Numbered from the stretch's first letter, positions 38,600 to 46,863 are shown. The stretch: 64,000 nt of DNA from Labedaea rhizosphaerae (GCF_004362825.1 NZ_SNXZ01000003.1:162784-226783); one strand, 5' to 3'. Program-made: numbers and translations. Notes: generated by a model not told the origin, from the sequence alone.

Positions 38600-39521
38600 G
38601 GTTCGTGGCCCAGTAGGCGATGTCGGTCGGGTCCGGCCCGACCGACAACCGCACGCCGGCCCGCACCCGCGCCTTGTCGGCGTCGGGGGCGGGTCCGCCG
38701 GTCGCGACCACAAGGCCGTGACCGACGTCCGTGCCCCGACCGACTTCGACGGCCGCCTTCGGGCCCACCTCCACCATCAACGGTGTCACCCGGGTCGGCA
38801 CGTCGGCGGCGCCGAGGTGCAGGGTGACCGTCGGCATCGCCGGTTCCCGCGGGAACGTCGTGCGCACGCCGAGCAGGTGCCAGCCGTGCGATGGCGCGGC
38901 GATGGTGAACGGCACCCGCACCTGACCGTCGTAGCGGGAACCGACACGTTCGGCGATCTGGCGCGCCTGCTTGCGGGAGCCCGCGCTGGACGCCAGGTCG
39001 ACGACGGCCCAGCCGCCGGGCCGCCACTCCCATGCCAGTTCCGTGTGCCCGTTGTCGAGCACCGTGTCGTCCAGGTAGTAGGCGCTCGTGCCGTCGACGA
39101 CCGGATCGGTGCGCTCGCCGACCGGCCGCCAGCCCGGCTCGGGCGGGCGGCCCACCGGGAAGAACACCACGGTGGCCATGGCGTGGGGCGCGGCCAGCTC
39201 GGCGACCTGCCGGTAGCGGCCTGTGGTGTAAGCGACCGGGGTGAATCCCCCGGCGGCGGCGACGCTGAATTCCTCACGCAGCACCGAGAACTCGTGCGGC
39301 GCGGCCGCGGGCACGGACTCGTGGTGCAGCAACGACGGCACCATCACCGCGCTCGCGGCGACCGCGATCACGACCCCCAGCGCCGACCCGGCGATCCGGT
39401 GGCGGATCACCCGCCGCCCGTGCCGCACCGCGCGCTCCACGTCCACGGTCCCCGGCCCGCCGCACTCCACCTCGCGCAGCGGGCGCAGCAACAACTCCGC
39501 TTCACTGTCCACTGTCGACAC
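38589..39521 (-). CDS. Putative anti-sigma-like membrane protein, orphan
   Basis: A 310-aa protein not matched to a named family. A short cytoplasmic N-terminus (~1-40) precedes one membrane helix (about 43-63, AGSALGVVIAVAASAVMVP). The C-terminal ~240 residues should be extracytoplasmic. This layout, and its place directly behind an ECF sigma-factor remnant (8-nt gap), fits a former anti-sigma or sensor partner, but no zinc-binding HxxxCxxC motif is present. GTG 39521 lies behind GGAGTGAG. It converges on hisS with an 11-nt overlap. Confidence 0.6.
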   Translation of the reverse strand: MSTVDSEAELLLRPLREVECGGPGTVDVERAVRHGRRVIRHRIAGSALGVVIAVAASAVMVPSLLHHESVPAAAPHEFSVLREEFSVAAAGGFTPVAYTTGRYRQVAELAAPHAMATVVFFPVGRPPEPGWRPVGERTDPVVDGTSAYYLDDTVLDNGHTELAWEWRPGGWAVVDLASSAGSRKQARQIAERVGSRYDGQVRVPFTIAAPSHGWHLLGVRTTFPREPAMPTVTLHLGAADVPTRVTPLMVEVGPKAAVEVGRGTDVGHGLVVATGGPAPDADKARVRAGVRLSVGPDPTDIAYWATNPIR

Positions 39522-39522
39522 C

Positions 39523-39728
39523 TCACTCCACCCCCGAGATCATCGCTTCGCGGCCGCCGAGCTTGCGGCGCAAGGACTTCAGCCCGTCCGAGGTCAGGCT
39601 GTGATCGCGGTCTGCACGAGGTCGTCGGCCCGGTGGTCATCGCCGCACAACAGGAACGCGGTGCGGCGCAACACCGGCAGGCGCGCCGACACGTACTCGG
39701 TGTAGTGCCGCTCAACCGTCCGTCGCAC
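39523..39728 (-). pseudogene. Internally deleted ECF (SigE-family) sigma factor gene
   Basis: Two sigma-factor pieces abut. GTG 39728 to TGA 39594 encodes 44 residues including YTEYVSARLPV and LRRTAFLLCGDDHRADDLVQ, region 2.1-2.2 of an ECF sigma factor. It is followed in another frame by TSDGLKSLRRKLGGREAMIS ending at 39523, the typical end of region 4. The ~100 residues between (promoter-contacting parts of regions 2 and 4) are missing. The join is near 39597-39602. The downstream membrane gene is intact. Confidence 0.78.
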
Positions 39729-39790
39729 CGGCGATCACCCCCATCACCCCCTGGACACCGGAAGCGACGCGAGTAGTTGTGTGGCGCGCG

Positions 39791-41068
39791 TCACTCCGGT
39801 TTCGGGTCGTGGTAGCCGACCGGGCGCGGGCGCGTGTTCAGCAGGGAGGCGGGCCGGATGGCGGCGGCGCCGAACTTGGAGCGGGCCGCGTCGGCCGCGG
39901 TGTCGGCCTCACGCCAGCCGCGGTCGGGGGCTCCGAAGCTCAGCTGCTCCCCCGAGCTGTCGGCGTCGGCGAGCTGCTCCATCCGCACGCCGATCAGCCG
40001 GACCGCGCCGGGCGGCACCTGCTCGTCGAGCAGCTGGCACGCGATCCGGTAGATCTCCTGGGTCACGTCGGTGGCCGAGGTCAGCGTGCGCGAGCGGGTG
40101 ATCGTCGAGAAGTCGGCGAAGCGCACCTTGATCGACACCGTGCGGCCCCGCAAACCTTTGCCGCGCAAGGCCATCGCCGTCTTCTCGGACAGCCGCAACA
40201 ACTCGACCCGCAGGATGCCGCGGTCGAAATGGTCGACCTCGAAGGTCTCCTCCGCGCCCACCGACTTCTCCGCCGACTCCGGCACGACGGCGCGCCCGTC
40301 GAACCCCCGCGCCAGCGCCGACAGGTGCTCCGCGCCCGCGTTGCCCACCAACCGGCGCAACCGGGGCACCGGCGCGGCGGCGATGTCGGCGACGGTCTCC
40401 AGACCGGCCCCGACGAGCTTCTCCGCCGTGCGCTTGCCGACGCCCCACAGCGCCGACACGGGCAGCGGGTGCAGGAAGTCGAGCACCCGGCCCTTCGGCA
40501 CCACCATCATCCCGTCGGGCTTGCACAACCCCGAGGCCAGCTTGGCCACGAACTTCGTCGGCGCGACCCCGACCGAGCACGTGATCCGCTGCTGCTCGAA
40601 GACCCGGGCGCGGATCTCGGCGCCGATCTGCGCGGGGGACTTGCCGAGCCGGCGCAACGCGCCGCTCACGTCGAGGAACGCCTCGTCCAGGCTCAGCGGC
40701 TCGACCAGCGGCGTGACGTCGCGGAAGACGGCCAGCACGCCGCGCGAGACCTCTTGGTAGAGCCCGAACGTCGGCGGCAGGAACACCGCCTTCGGGCACA
40801 ACGCGCGCGCTCGCATCGTCGGCATGGCCGAGCGCACGCCGTACGTGCGGGCGAGGTAGTTCGCCGACGACACCACGCCCCGGTTGCCGACCCCGCCCAC
40901 GATCACCGGCACGTCGCGCAGCTCAGGGCGCTCCCTGATCTCCACCGACGCGTAGAAGGCGTCCATGTCGACGTGCAGGATCGGGCACCCGGTGTCGTCC
41001 GGCCACGCGCCGTCGCCGACGCGGAACTCCGCAAGCAGCCCCCGCGGCAGGTCAGCACTGCGTCCCAC
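39791..41068 (-). CDS. dinB: DNA polymerase IV (Y-family)
   Basis: A 425-aa translesion polymerase. Palm-domain catalytic acids occur in ILHVDMDAFYASVE and PLSLDEAFLDVSG; the fingers motif SSANYLARTYGVRSAMP and the helix-hairpin-helix region ALWGVGKRTAEKLVGAG are clear, and a little-finger domain follows from ~245. The C-terminus lacks a clear beta-clamp QLxLF motif, though EQLSFGAP near residue 380 may serve. Start ATG 41068. Stand-alone gene. Confidence 0.94.
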   Translation of the reverse strand: MGRSADLPRGLLAEFRVGDGAWPDDTGCPILHVDMDAFYASVEIRERPELRDVPVIVGGVGNRGVVSSANYLARTYGVRSAMPTMRARALCPKAVFLPPTFGLYQEVSRGVLAVFRDVTPLVEPLSLDEAFLDVSGALRRLGKSPAQIGAEIRARVFEQQRITCSVGVAPTKFVAKLASGLCKPDGMMVVPKGRVLDFLHPLPVSALWGVGKRTAEKLVGAGLETVADIAAAPVPRLRRLVGNAGAEHLSALARGFDGRAVVPESAEKSVGAEETFEVDHFDRGILRVELLRLSEKTAMALRGKGLRGRTVSIKVRFADFSTITRSRTLTSATDVTQEIYRIACQLLDEQVPPGAVRLIGVRMEQLADADSSGEQLSFGAPDRGWREADTAADAARSKFGAAAIRPASLLNTRPRPVGYHDPKPE

Positions 41069-41121
41069 GGCTCAACCCTCGCACAGGGGTACGACAGTTC
41101 TCGCGATCCGCGCCGTCACGG

Positions 41122-41838
41122 TCACGCCGGTCTGCGCGCCACGGCGTGCAGGCGGGACGCGATCGCCCGCAGGGCCGGGGTGGTCGCGGCCACGAGTTCC
41201 AGTTCCGCCAGTGCTTCCTGGCTCGCCTCCAGCACGCTGCCCGGCACCAGGTCCGCCAGCGCGCCCGCGCCCTGCAGCACCTCGACGGTCAGACCCGCGT
41301 CCACCAGCAACGCCGTGAGCGCGTCCACGTCGAAGCGGCGCAACAGCGCCTCGTCCTCGGTGCGACCGGCCGGGTCGACCAGCACCCGCCGCGCCTCGGC
41401 GAGCTTGCCGGCCAGCGCGCGGTGCAGCACCGCCGAGTAGCGGTTGGCCACCACCACCGACACCACACCGCCGGGGCGCACGGCCCCCACCAGCGCGGCC
41501 ACCGTCGCCTTCGGGTCGTCGACGACCTCCAGCAACCCGTGCGCGAGCACCACGTCGGCGTCGGCGTCGGGCACCACGGTGGCCAGGACGTCGCTGTCGG
41601 CCTGCACGGCGACGATCCGATCGGCCACCCCGGCGTCGGTCGCGCGGCGGTGCAGCGTGGCCAGGGCGTTGGGGTTGGGCTCGACGACGGTCACCGCGCA
41701 GCCGGCCTGCGCCATCGGCACGGCGAACACCCCGCTGCCACCGCCGACGTCGAGCACCCGTGGCTGGTCACCGCCCCGGCGCGCACGCGCGGCCGCCAGT
41801 TCCACGTCGAGGGCACTGCGTACGGCATCCGGTCGCAT
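41122..41838 (-). CDS. Class I SAM-dependent methyltransferase
   Basis: A 238-aa cytosolic methyltransferase. Motif I RVLDVGGGSGVFAVPMAQAG, an acidic end of strand 2 (VVEPNP) and the post-I segment DVVLAHGLLEVVDDP are characteristic. The substrate is not evident; the overall style resembles tRNA or small-molecule methyltransferases. ATG 41838 was chosen; the frame is open further upstream. It is 53 bp from dinB and divergent from the parA-like gene, with a 127-bp gap. Confidence 0.85.
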   Translation of the reverse strand: MRPDAVRSALDVELAAARARRGGDQPRVLDVGGGSGVFAVPMAQAGCAVTVVEPNPNALATLHRRATDAGVADRIVAVQADSDVLATVVPDADADVVLAHGLLEVVDDPKATVAALVGAVRPGGVVSVVVANRYSAVLHRALAGKLAEARRVLVDPAGRTEDEALLRRFDVDALTALLVDAGLTVEVLQGAGALADLVPGSVLEASQEALAELELVAATTPALRAIASRLHAVARRPA

Positions 41839-41952
41839 GGACGCAAATGCTAGGCGGGAGGTGTCGGCTTGCGCGCGGTGCGGGTGGCGGAACCAGTTGC
41901 CGGTCCCGCACAAGCGGCTCCGCCGCTTTGAACACCGGACGTCCAGAGACCG

Positions 41953-41966
41953 TAGGCTGCCCAGCG
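41953..41966 (+). promoter_or_regulatory. Promoter for a leaderless parA-like mRNA
   Basis: A -10 TAGGCT (41953-41958) lies 7 nt before the GTG at 41966, so transcription would start at or next to the first codon base. There is no Shine-Dalgarno. A TTGAAC is found about 19 bp upstream as a poor -35. Confidence 0.6.
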
Positions 41967-42835
41967 TGCAAACGGTCGCTGTGCTCAGCCTCAAGGGTGG
42001 CGTCGGCAAGACGACGGTCGTGCTCGGCCTGGCCTCATCGGCCATGCGACGGGGTGCGCGCACGCTGGTCGTCGACCTGGACCCGCAGTGCAACGCCACC
42101 ACCACCCTCGACCCCGAGGAGACCGAGACCACACTCGCCGACGTGCTGGAGAACCCCCGGCTGCCGGTGCTGCGCGAGGCGATCCGGCCCAGCGCGTGGG
42201 GCGAGGAGGTCGACGTCCTCGTCGGCTCCGAGGACCTGGAGGGCCTGAACGACCCCACCGCGGGCGCCCGCACGCTCGGCAAGCTCGGCCGCGCGCTCGA
42301 GGCCGTCGGGCACCTGATCACCGAGCACGACCTGCCCTACCAGCTCGTGCTGCTGGACTGCCCGCCGTCGCTGGGCCGGCTGACCCGCTCCGCGCTGGTC
42401 GCGGCGCAGGGCGCGCTGCTGGTCACCGAGCCGACCCTGTACGCCGTGACCGGTGCGCAGCGCGCGTTCGAGGCCGTCGACCAGGTGCACGACGAGCACA
42501 ACGACCAGCTGCGCACGCTCGGCGTGGTGGTCAACAAGGTCCGCTCGCACTCCTACGAGCACCAGTTCCGCATCGCCGAGCTGCGCGAGCACTTCGGCAC
42601 GCTGGTGATGCCCGTGGCGCTGCCCGACCGCCTGGCCGTGCAGCAGTCGCAGGGCGCGTGCATGCCGATCCACCAGTGGAACACCCCGGGCGCGCGCGAG
42701 GTGTCGCTCGCGTTCAACCTGCTGCTCGCCCGGCTGCTGCGCAGCAACGCCCGCGGCCGGCACCACTCGGCGGTGTCGTGGCCCGAGGACGAGCAGGACG
42801 ACCGCGTCGAGCCCGCCGACCCCGACCAGCGGTAA
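41966..42835 (+). CDS. ParA/Soj-like ATPase
   Basis: A 289-aa MinD/ParA-family P-loop ATPase. The deviant Walker A is LSLKGGVGKTTVVLGLAS at ~8-25, with DLDPQCNATTT and VLLDCPPSLGRLTRSAL as switch regions. No parB or parS-like site is adjacent, so this is probably an orphan ParA involved in positioning or regulation rather than the chromosome ParA. GTG 41966 lacks a Shine-Dalgarno, but a -10 7 nt upstream suggests a leaderless mRNA. Its TAA overlaps the nei ATG by 1 nt. Confidence 0.88.
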   Translation: MQTVAVLSLKGGVGKTTVVLGLASSAMRRGARTLVVDLDPQCNATTTLDPEETETTLADVLENPRLPVLREAIRPSAWGEEVDVLVGSEDLEGLNDPTAGARTLGKLGRALEAVGHLITEHDLPYQLVLLDCPPSLGRLTRSALVAAQGALLVTEPTLYAVTGAQRAFEAVDQVHDEHNDQLRTLGVVVNKVRSHSYEHQFRIAELREHFGTLVMPVALPDRLAVQQSQGACMPIHQWNTPGAREVSLAFNLLLARLLRSNARGRHHSAVSWPEDEQDDRVEPADPDQR

Positions 42836-43647
42836 TGCCCGAGGGCGACACGGTCTTCCACACCGCGACGCGGCTGCGCGCGGCGCTGGCGGGCTCCGTG
42901 TTGCGTCACGCCCAGCTGCGGCACCCGCGACTGTCCACTATGGAGCTGACCGGCCGGACGGTGAGTGGGGTGCGCTCGGTGGGCAAGCACCTGTTCCTGC
43001 GCTTCGACGACGAGCTGAGCCTGCACCACCACCTGATGATGGACGGCGGCTGGAGCATCGACCCCCTCGGCACGCGCTGGCGGCGGCCCGGTCACCAGGC
43101 CCGCGTGGTGTTGCGCACCGACGAGGTCGAAGCCGTCGGATTCCTGTTGCACGAGATGCGGATGGTGCGGGTGGCCGAGGAGGACCGGCTGGTCGCGCAC
43201 CTCGGCCCGGACCTGCTCGACCCGGCGTGGGACGACGACATGGCCGCGCTCGCCGCGGCGCGCCTGGCCGCGGAACCGTCGCGTGCCCTGGGCGAAGCAC
43301 TGCTCGACCAGCGCGTGCTGGCCGGCGTCGGCAACGTCTACAAGTCCGAGGTGTGCTTCCTGCTCGGCGTCACGCCCTGGACCCCGGTGTCCGAAGTGGA
43401 CACAGGAGAAGCGGTGCGGTTGAGCCATGATCTGCTCTACCGCAACCGCAACCGCGACCGGTACGACCGCAATACCACTGGCCAGCGCGGGCGTGGCCGT
43501 GGGGTGTGGGTGTACGGGCGATCCAAGCGGGCCCAGGGCTGCTTGCGTTGCGGAGGGCCCGTGCGCGTCGCCGAACAGGGCGAAGAGCTACGCGAACGGG
43601 TGACGTACTGGTGCCCGCGCTGTCAAAGCGGCCCGGGACCCGATTAG
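42835..43647 (+). CDS. nei: Endonuclease VIII-like DNA glycosylase
   Basis: A 270-aa Fpg/Nei glycosylase/AP lyase for oxidised bases. The N-terminus MPEGDTVFHTATRL carries the catalytic Pro2 and Glu3 in the Nei form (Fpg has PELPEV). The helix-two-turn-helix includes LLDQRVLAGVGNVYKSEVCF with its conserved Asn-Val-Tyr-Lys, and the C-terminus has a zinc finger CLRCGG...CPRC. The start overlaps the parA-like stop (TAATG), so it is expressed from the leaderless promoter. Its last 4 nt overlap the convergent next gene. Confidence 0.93.
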   Translation: MPEGDTVFHTATRLRAALAGSVLRHAQLRHPRLSTMELTGRTVSGVRSVGKHLFLRFDDELSLHHHLMMDGGWSIDPLGTRWRRPGHQARVVLRTDEVEAVGFLLHEMRMVRVAEEDRLVAHLGPDLLDPAWDDDMAALAAARLAAEPSRALGEALLDQRVLAGVGNVYKSEVCFLLGVTPWTPVSEVDTGEAVRLSHDLLYRNRNRDRYDRNTTGQRGRGRGVWVYGRSKRAQGCLRCGGPVRVAEQGEELRERVTYWCPRCQSGPGPD

Positions 43648-44090
43648 CACCACAGCAGACCGCAGTGCTGGCGCGTCGTCGTCGTGGTCACCGGCGGCGG
43701 GTCTTCGTGCGTCGTGGTCGTCGGCTGCGCGATCGTCGTCGTGGTGTGGTGCGTGGTCGTCGTCGTCTGCTTGGTCGTGGTCGTCGTCGTGGTCGTGGTG
43801 GTCGTCGAACTGCCCGTCGTCGTCGGCTTTGCCGTCGTGGTCAGGGAAGCGGCGTCCAGCGCGGTCGTCGAGCGCGTGGGCGACGCGGGCTGCACCGGCT
43901 CCACTTCAGGGTGTCGGGCCAGGTCCACCGGGGTCTGGTCGCTGTACGCGAGACCGCCGTACAACAGCGCGGCCACGGCCGCGCCCACCAAGGCGCCGAC
44001 GCCGATCCGGCCGTAGCTGTCAAGTTGTTCGCGCACCCCGACGCCTTCCGCATTCCAATACGGAGAGTATTTGACCGGCGACCCTACCAT
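43644..44090 (-). CDS. Thr-rich membrane-anchored protein of unknown function
   Basis: A 148-aa protein with no recognised family. One membrane helix (about 27-46, RIGVGALVGAAVAALLYGGL) is followed by an extracytoplasmic segment. From ~75 it is dominated by Thr runs (up to 11 in a row) broken by Lys, His and Pro, and ends in RQHCGLLWC with two cysteines six residues apart. Such Thr-rich stalks are often O-mannosylated in actinobacteria (inferred). The DNA is a CGT-type simple repeat, so length may vary. The start could also be internal. Confidence 0.65.
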   Translation of the reverse strand: MVGSPVKYSPYWNAEGVGVREQLDSYGRIGVGALVGAAVAALLYGGLAYSDQTPVDLARHPEVEPVQPASPTRSTTALDAASLTTTAKPTTTGSSTTTTTTTTTTTKQTTTTTHHTTTTIAQPTTTTHEDPPPVTTTTTRQHCGLLWC

Positions 44091-44117
44091 CCCTCGAACG
44101 GGTGAGGTGAAAAGCCG

Positions 44118-44400
44118 TTGTGTCAGCGGATCTTCGCGGCTAACGTTCGAAGTACACGAGAGAGGAGGTGGTCCGCAGGTGTATGCCCATAGGACTCGTG
44201 AGGTGGCTGTCCGCTAGACCACTTTCTGCACAGTTGGTTGCCGGCCCAAGCGCACGGCTGACACTGGTTCGTCCAGTGCCGTAGGCGCGGGCTGAGAGGT
44301 CGGCGAATACCAGGCAGTCACCCAGCCCTCGGAGCATTCCCGGAACTAGTCCGACCCGGGATCCGCGCAAGCGGAGCTCCGAGGGCTGGTCTGCTTTCTC
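44118..44400 (+). ncRNA. Structured leader-like RNA with terminator, no downstream gene
   Basis: Promoter-like TTGTGT (44118-44123), 17-bp spacer, TAACGT (44141-44146). Then AGGAGG (44163-44168), short ORFs, a hairpin CACTGG/CCAGTG with loop TTCGT (44262-44278), GGGCTG (44289-44294) and a terminator. The terminator has 14-bp arms CCAGCCCTCGGAGC (44322-44335) and GCTCCGAGGGCTGG (44376-44389), which enclose a TCCGC/GCGGA hairpin with a GCAA tetraloop, and is followed by TCTGCTTTCTC. GGGCTG can pair with CAGCCC of the terminator, an antiterminator. TTCG-type and GNRA loops exist only on the plus strand. It looks like a translation-attenuation leader, but the next gene is on the other strand. Family not recognised. 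Confidence 0.55.
44179..44217 (+). CDS. Short upstream ORF (12 aa) in the leader RNA
   Basis: GTG 44179 to TAG 44217 encodes MYAHRTREVAVR and sits 10 nt after AGGAGG, the best Shine-Dalgarno in the region. GTGGTC (44168-44173), next to that site, can pair with GACCAC (44217-44222) at the stop, so translation would open this stem. A second, overlapping reading from ATG 44183 gives 33 residues starting MPIGLVRWLSARP and ending at the TAG at 44282-44284; it has a longer 14-nt spacing. Either could be the sensed leader peptide. Confidence 0.4.
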   Translation: MYAHRTREVAVR

Positions 44401-44412
44401 AGGAAGACGCTG

Positions 44413-44847
44413 TCACAGCTCTTGGTTGATGGACACGATGATCCCGTCCGGCCCGCGGACGTAGCCGATCAGGAACATGTCCTCGAAGTTCTGCAGCTTG
44501 CCGACCAGGCCGTATCCCTTGCGTCCCAGCTCGTCGACGACGGCTTGGGCGTCGTCGACAACGAACGCGACGCTGCGCAGGCCCAGCCGGTTCGCCGGCG
44601 CCGCGTCCGCTTCCCGGTCGTCGACCGGCGTGTGGAACTGGCACAGCTCAACCTTGCTGCCGTCGGGCGTGCGCAGCATCGCGATGTCCTCGCGGACCCC
44701 GTCGAGCGCGATGATGTTCTCCACCCACTCGCCCTCGACCGCCATCTTGCCGCCTTCGAGCTCGAGCCCGATGTCCTGGAAGAACGCAATCGCCGCGTCC
44801 AGGTCGCTGACGGTGATGTTCACGTGGTCCATGCTTCGCACGCCCAT
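44413..44847 (-). CDS. VOC-family (glyoxalase/bleomycin-resistance fold) protein
   Basis: A 144-aa cytosolic protein with two beta-alpha-beta-beta-beta modules. MDHVNITVSDLDAAIAFFQD opens the first and SVAFVVDDAQAVVDELGRKG the second; the last strand GYVRGPDGIIVSINQEL carries the usual Pro-Asp-Gly. Metal-ligand-type residues are His8, Glu in SKVELCQF and Glu-type positions near the end, as in methylmalonyl-CoA epimerase and glyoxalase relatives. The substrate is unknown. Its 3' end faces the terminator of the RNA element. Confidence 0.83.
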   Translation of the reverse strand: MGVRSMDHVNITVSDLDAAIAFFQDIGLELEGGKMAVEGEWVENIIALDGVREDIAMLRTPDGSKVELCQFHTPVDDREADAAPANRLGLRSVAFVVDDAQAVVDELGRKGYGLVGKLQNFEDMFLIGYVRGPDGIIVSINQEL

Positions 44848-44917
44848 GATCGAAAGTCCCCTCAGTAGTAGTTCGTGTGCCGGAGACGGAGCCGTAGCCC
44901 GGTTCTCGACAACCCGC

Positions 44918-45772
44918 TCAAGCTTCTTCCAACTCGGCCACCGAGGCGGCGAGCTGATCGGCCTTCAGTTGCGCGCGCTGCGCCGTCCGTTCGGCGGTCT
45001 CCCGGTCCTTGCGGGCCGGTTTCACAGCCGCCTTGGCCGCGTCCGCCGCCTGCTGCGCCTCGGCCAGCTCCTCGGTCAGCTGACGCACCCGGTCCTTGGT
45101 CTGCGTGGCGTCGCGCTGCGCACGCTCGAACTTCTCGCCGGCCTCGTCGGCCGCCTCCCGCGCCCGCGTGGCCGCCGCGTTCGCGTCGGCCAGCTCCCGG
45201 CGTGCCTTGGCCAGCGCGCGTTTGCGATCCAGTTCGTCGCGGCCCTTGCGGGGCGCGGGTTCGGGCACGGCGTCGGCATCGGCGAGCAGCGGCCAGTTCG
45301 ACCCGTCGCCGAACTGCTTGGCTCCGGTCAGCCGTCCTTCGGCGAGCTCGCGGGCCACCGCACCGCGGGCCAGCGCCGCGGTGAAGAGCGACTCCAGCTC
45401 CCGCACCACCGCCATGGTCACCGGCTTGTCGGAGAGGTCCCGGGCCGCCTCGACCAGCCCGCGCACGACCGCCTGCCGCTGCTGGGAGAGCTTGCGCAGC
45501 TGCTCACCGGCGAGCTTGCCGTGGGCGTCGCGCAGCGCGGCCCCGACCTTGCCGAGCAGCCGCACCTGGTCGGGGTCGTGGCGGGCGAGCTGGTTGGCCA
45601 GCCACGCCGCCGTGCTCGGCTTGTTCAGCGACCCGAGCTTCTTGGCCAGCTCGGCGTTGCCGTCGGCCTTGGCCTGCGCGACCCGCTCGGTGCGGGCGGC
45701 GATGAACTCCTCGCGGGGCAACGCGTAGAGCTCCGCGGCGATGGAGTCGAACGTCTCGAACGAGCGCGCCAT
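44918..45772 (-). CDS. Conserved coiled-coil protein of unknown function
   Basis: A 284-aa cytosolic protein, family not recognised. The N-terminal ~150 residues (FETFDSIAAELYALPREEFI, NKPSTAAWLANQLARHDP) look globular and helical and are typical of a widespread actinobacterial hypothetical. Residues ~175-280 form a long charged Ala/Arg/Glu coiled coil. No membrane segment. Start ATG 45772; about 40 bp separate it from the divergent pyrD. Confidence 0.7.
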   Translation of the reverse strand: MARSFETFDSIAAELYALPREEFIAARTERVAQAKADGNAELAKKLGSLNKPSTAAWLANQLARHDPDQVRLLGKVGAALRDAHGKLAGEQLRKLSQQRQAVVRGLVEAARDLSDKPVTMAVVRELESLFTAALARGAVARELAEGRLTGAKQFGDGSNWPLLADADAVPEPAPRKGRDELDRKRALAKARRELADANAAATRAREAADEAGEKFERAQRDATQTKDRVRQLTEELAEAQQAADAAKAAVKPARKDRETAERTAQRAQLKADQLAASVAELEEA

Positions 45773-45813
45773 GCCCTACATCATCACGTATGACCGGATG
45801 ACACGATGGGCAC

Positions 45814-46863
45814 GTGGTCTACCAGCGGCTGGTGCGGCGCGCCCTGTTCTCCCTCGGTGACGGCGATCCCGAGGTGGCGCACGAGCGGACGCTCGCCGCG
45901 CTGCGCCAGGTCGCCCGTGTGCCACCGGCGCTGGCCGCCCTGCGCCGCCTCTACGCCGTGAGCGCGCCCCGAACCGTGTTCGGCGTGCGCTTCCCCAATC
46001 CGGTCGGCCTCGCCGCCGGGATGGACAAGAACGGCGTGGCGATCCCGGCGTGGCCGGCCCTCGGCTTCGGGTTCGTCGAGGTCGGCACCGTGACCCGGCT
46101 CGCGCAGCCGGGCAACCCGCGGCCGCGGCTGTTCCGGCTGCCGTCGAGCCAGGCGATCGTCAACCGGATGGGGTTCAACAACGACGGCGCCGACGTGCTC
46201 GCCGAGCGCCTGCGTCCGCTGGACCCGGCCGTGCCGGTGGGGGTGAGCATCGGCAAGTCGAAGGTCACACCGGTCGCGCAGGCCATCGACGACTACCGCC
46301 ACTCGCTGCGCGCGCTCTACCCCTACGGCGACTACTTCGCGATCAACGTCAGCTCCCCCAACACGCCGGGGTTGCGCGGCCTGCAGGACCGGGAGGCGCT
46401 CGACGACCTGGTCGGCGAGCTGACCAGCGAGGCCGACGCGCTGGCCGCCCTGCACGGCGGCCCGGTGAAGCCGCTGCTGGTGAAGATCGCGCCCGATCTG
46501 AGCGACTCGGCCATCGCCGACGTGCTGGAGGTGTGCGACCAGCACACCGTGGCCGGGCTGATCGCCACCAACACGACGCTGGGCCGCAACGGGGTGGTCC
46601 CGTCGGAGTCCGCTCTCGGCGAGGAGCAGGGCGGGCTGAGCGGACGGCCGCTGACCGCACGCGCGCGTGCCGTGGTGTCGTTCGTGCACGAGGAAACCGG
46701 CGGCGCCCTGCCGATCATCGGGGTCGGCGGCATCATGACCGCCGACGACGCCAAGGCGATGTTCGACGCTGGCGCGAGCCTGGTGCAGCTCTACACCGGC
46801 TTCATCTACCGGGGCCCGGCACTGGTCCGGCGCATCGCCCGGACCCTGCGCAGCAACGGGTAG
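45814..46863 (+). CDS. pyrD: Dihydroorotate dehydrogenase (quinone), class 2
   Basis: A 349-aa FMN enzyme oxidising dihydroorotate with quinone as acceptor in pyrimidine synthesis. The N-terminal amphipathic helices (~1-50) anchor it to the membrane, marking class 2. Active-site segments are [37 protein letters not shown] (Ser as base), [11 protein letters not shown] and [13 protein letters not shown]. The start is GTG 45814. The 3' end overlaps the convergent nucleobase permease gene by 58 nt. Confidence 0.95.
   Translation: MVYQRLVRRALFSLGDGDPEVAHERTLAALRQVARVPPALAALRRLYAVSAPRTVFGVRFPNPVGLAAGMDKNGVAIPAWPALGFGFVEVGTVTRLAQPGNPRPRLFRLPSSQAIVNRMGFNNDGADVLAERLRPLDPAVPVGVSIGKSKVTPVAQAIDDYRHSLRALYPYGDYFAINVSSPNTPGLRGLQDREALDDLVGELTSEADALAALHGGPVKPLLVKIAPDLSDSAIADVLEVCDQHTVAGLIATNTTLGRNGVVPSESALGEEQGGLSGRPLTARARAVVSFVHEETGGALPIIGVGGIMTADDAKAMFDAGASLVQLYTGFIYRGPALVRRIARTLRSNG

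Noticed and set aside
44280-44320. GGCTGAGAGG...AATACCAG, resembling part of a TPP riboswitch
   Set aside because: The second conserved TPP segment (CCTGATCTGG-type) and the usual order are missing, and no thiamine gene follows.
44140-44370. 76-codon minus-strand open frame in the RNA element
   Set aside because: No ribosome site, no recognisable protein features, and the tetraloops and terminator fit the plus strand.
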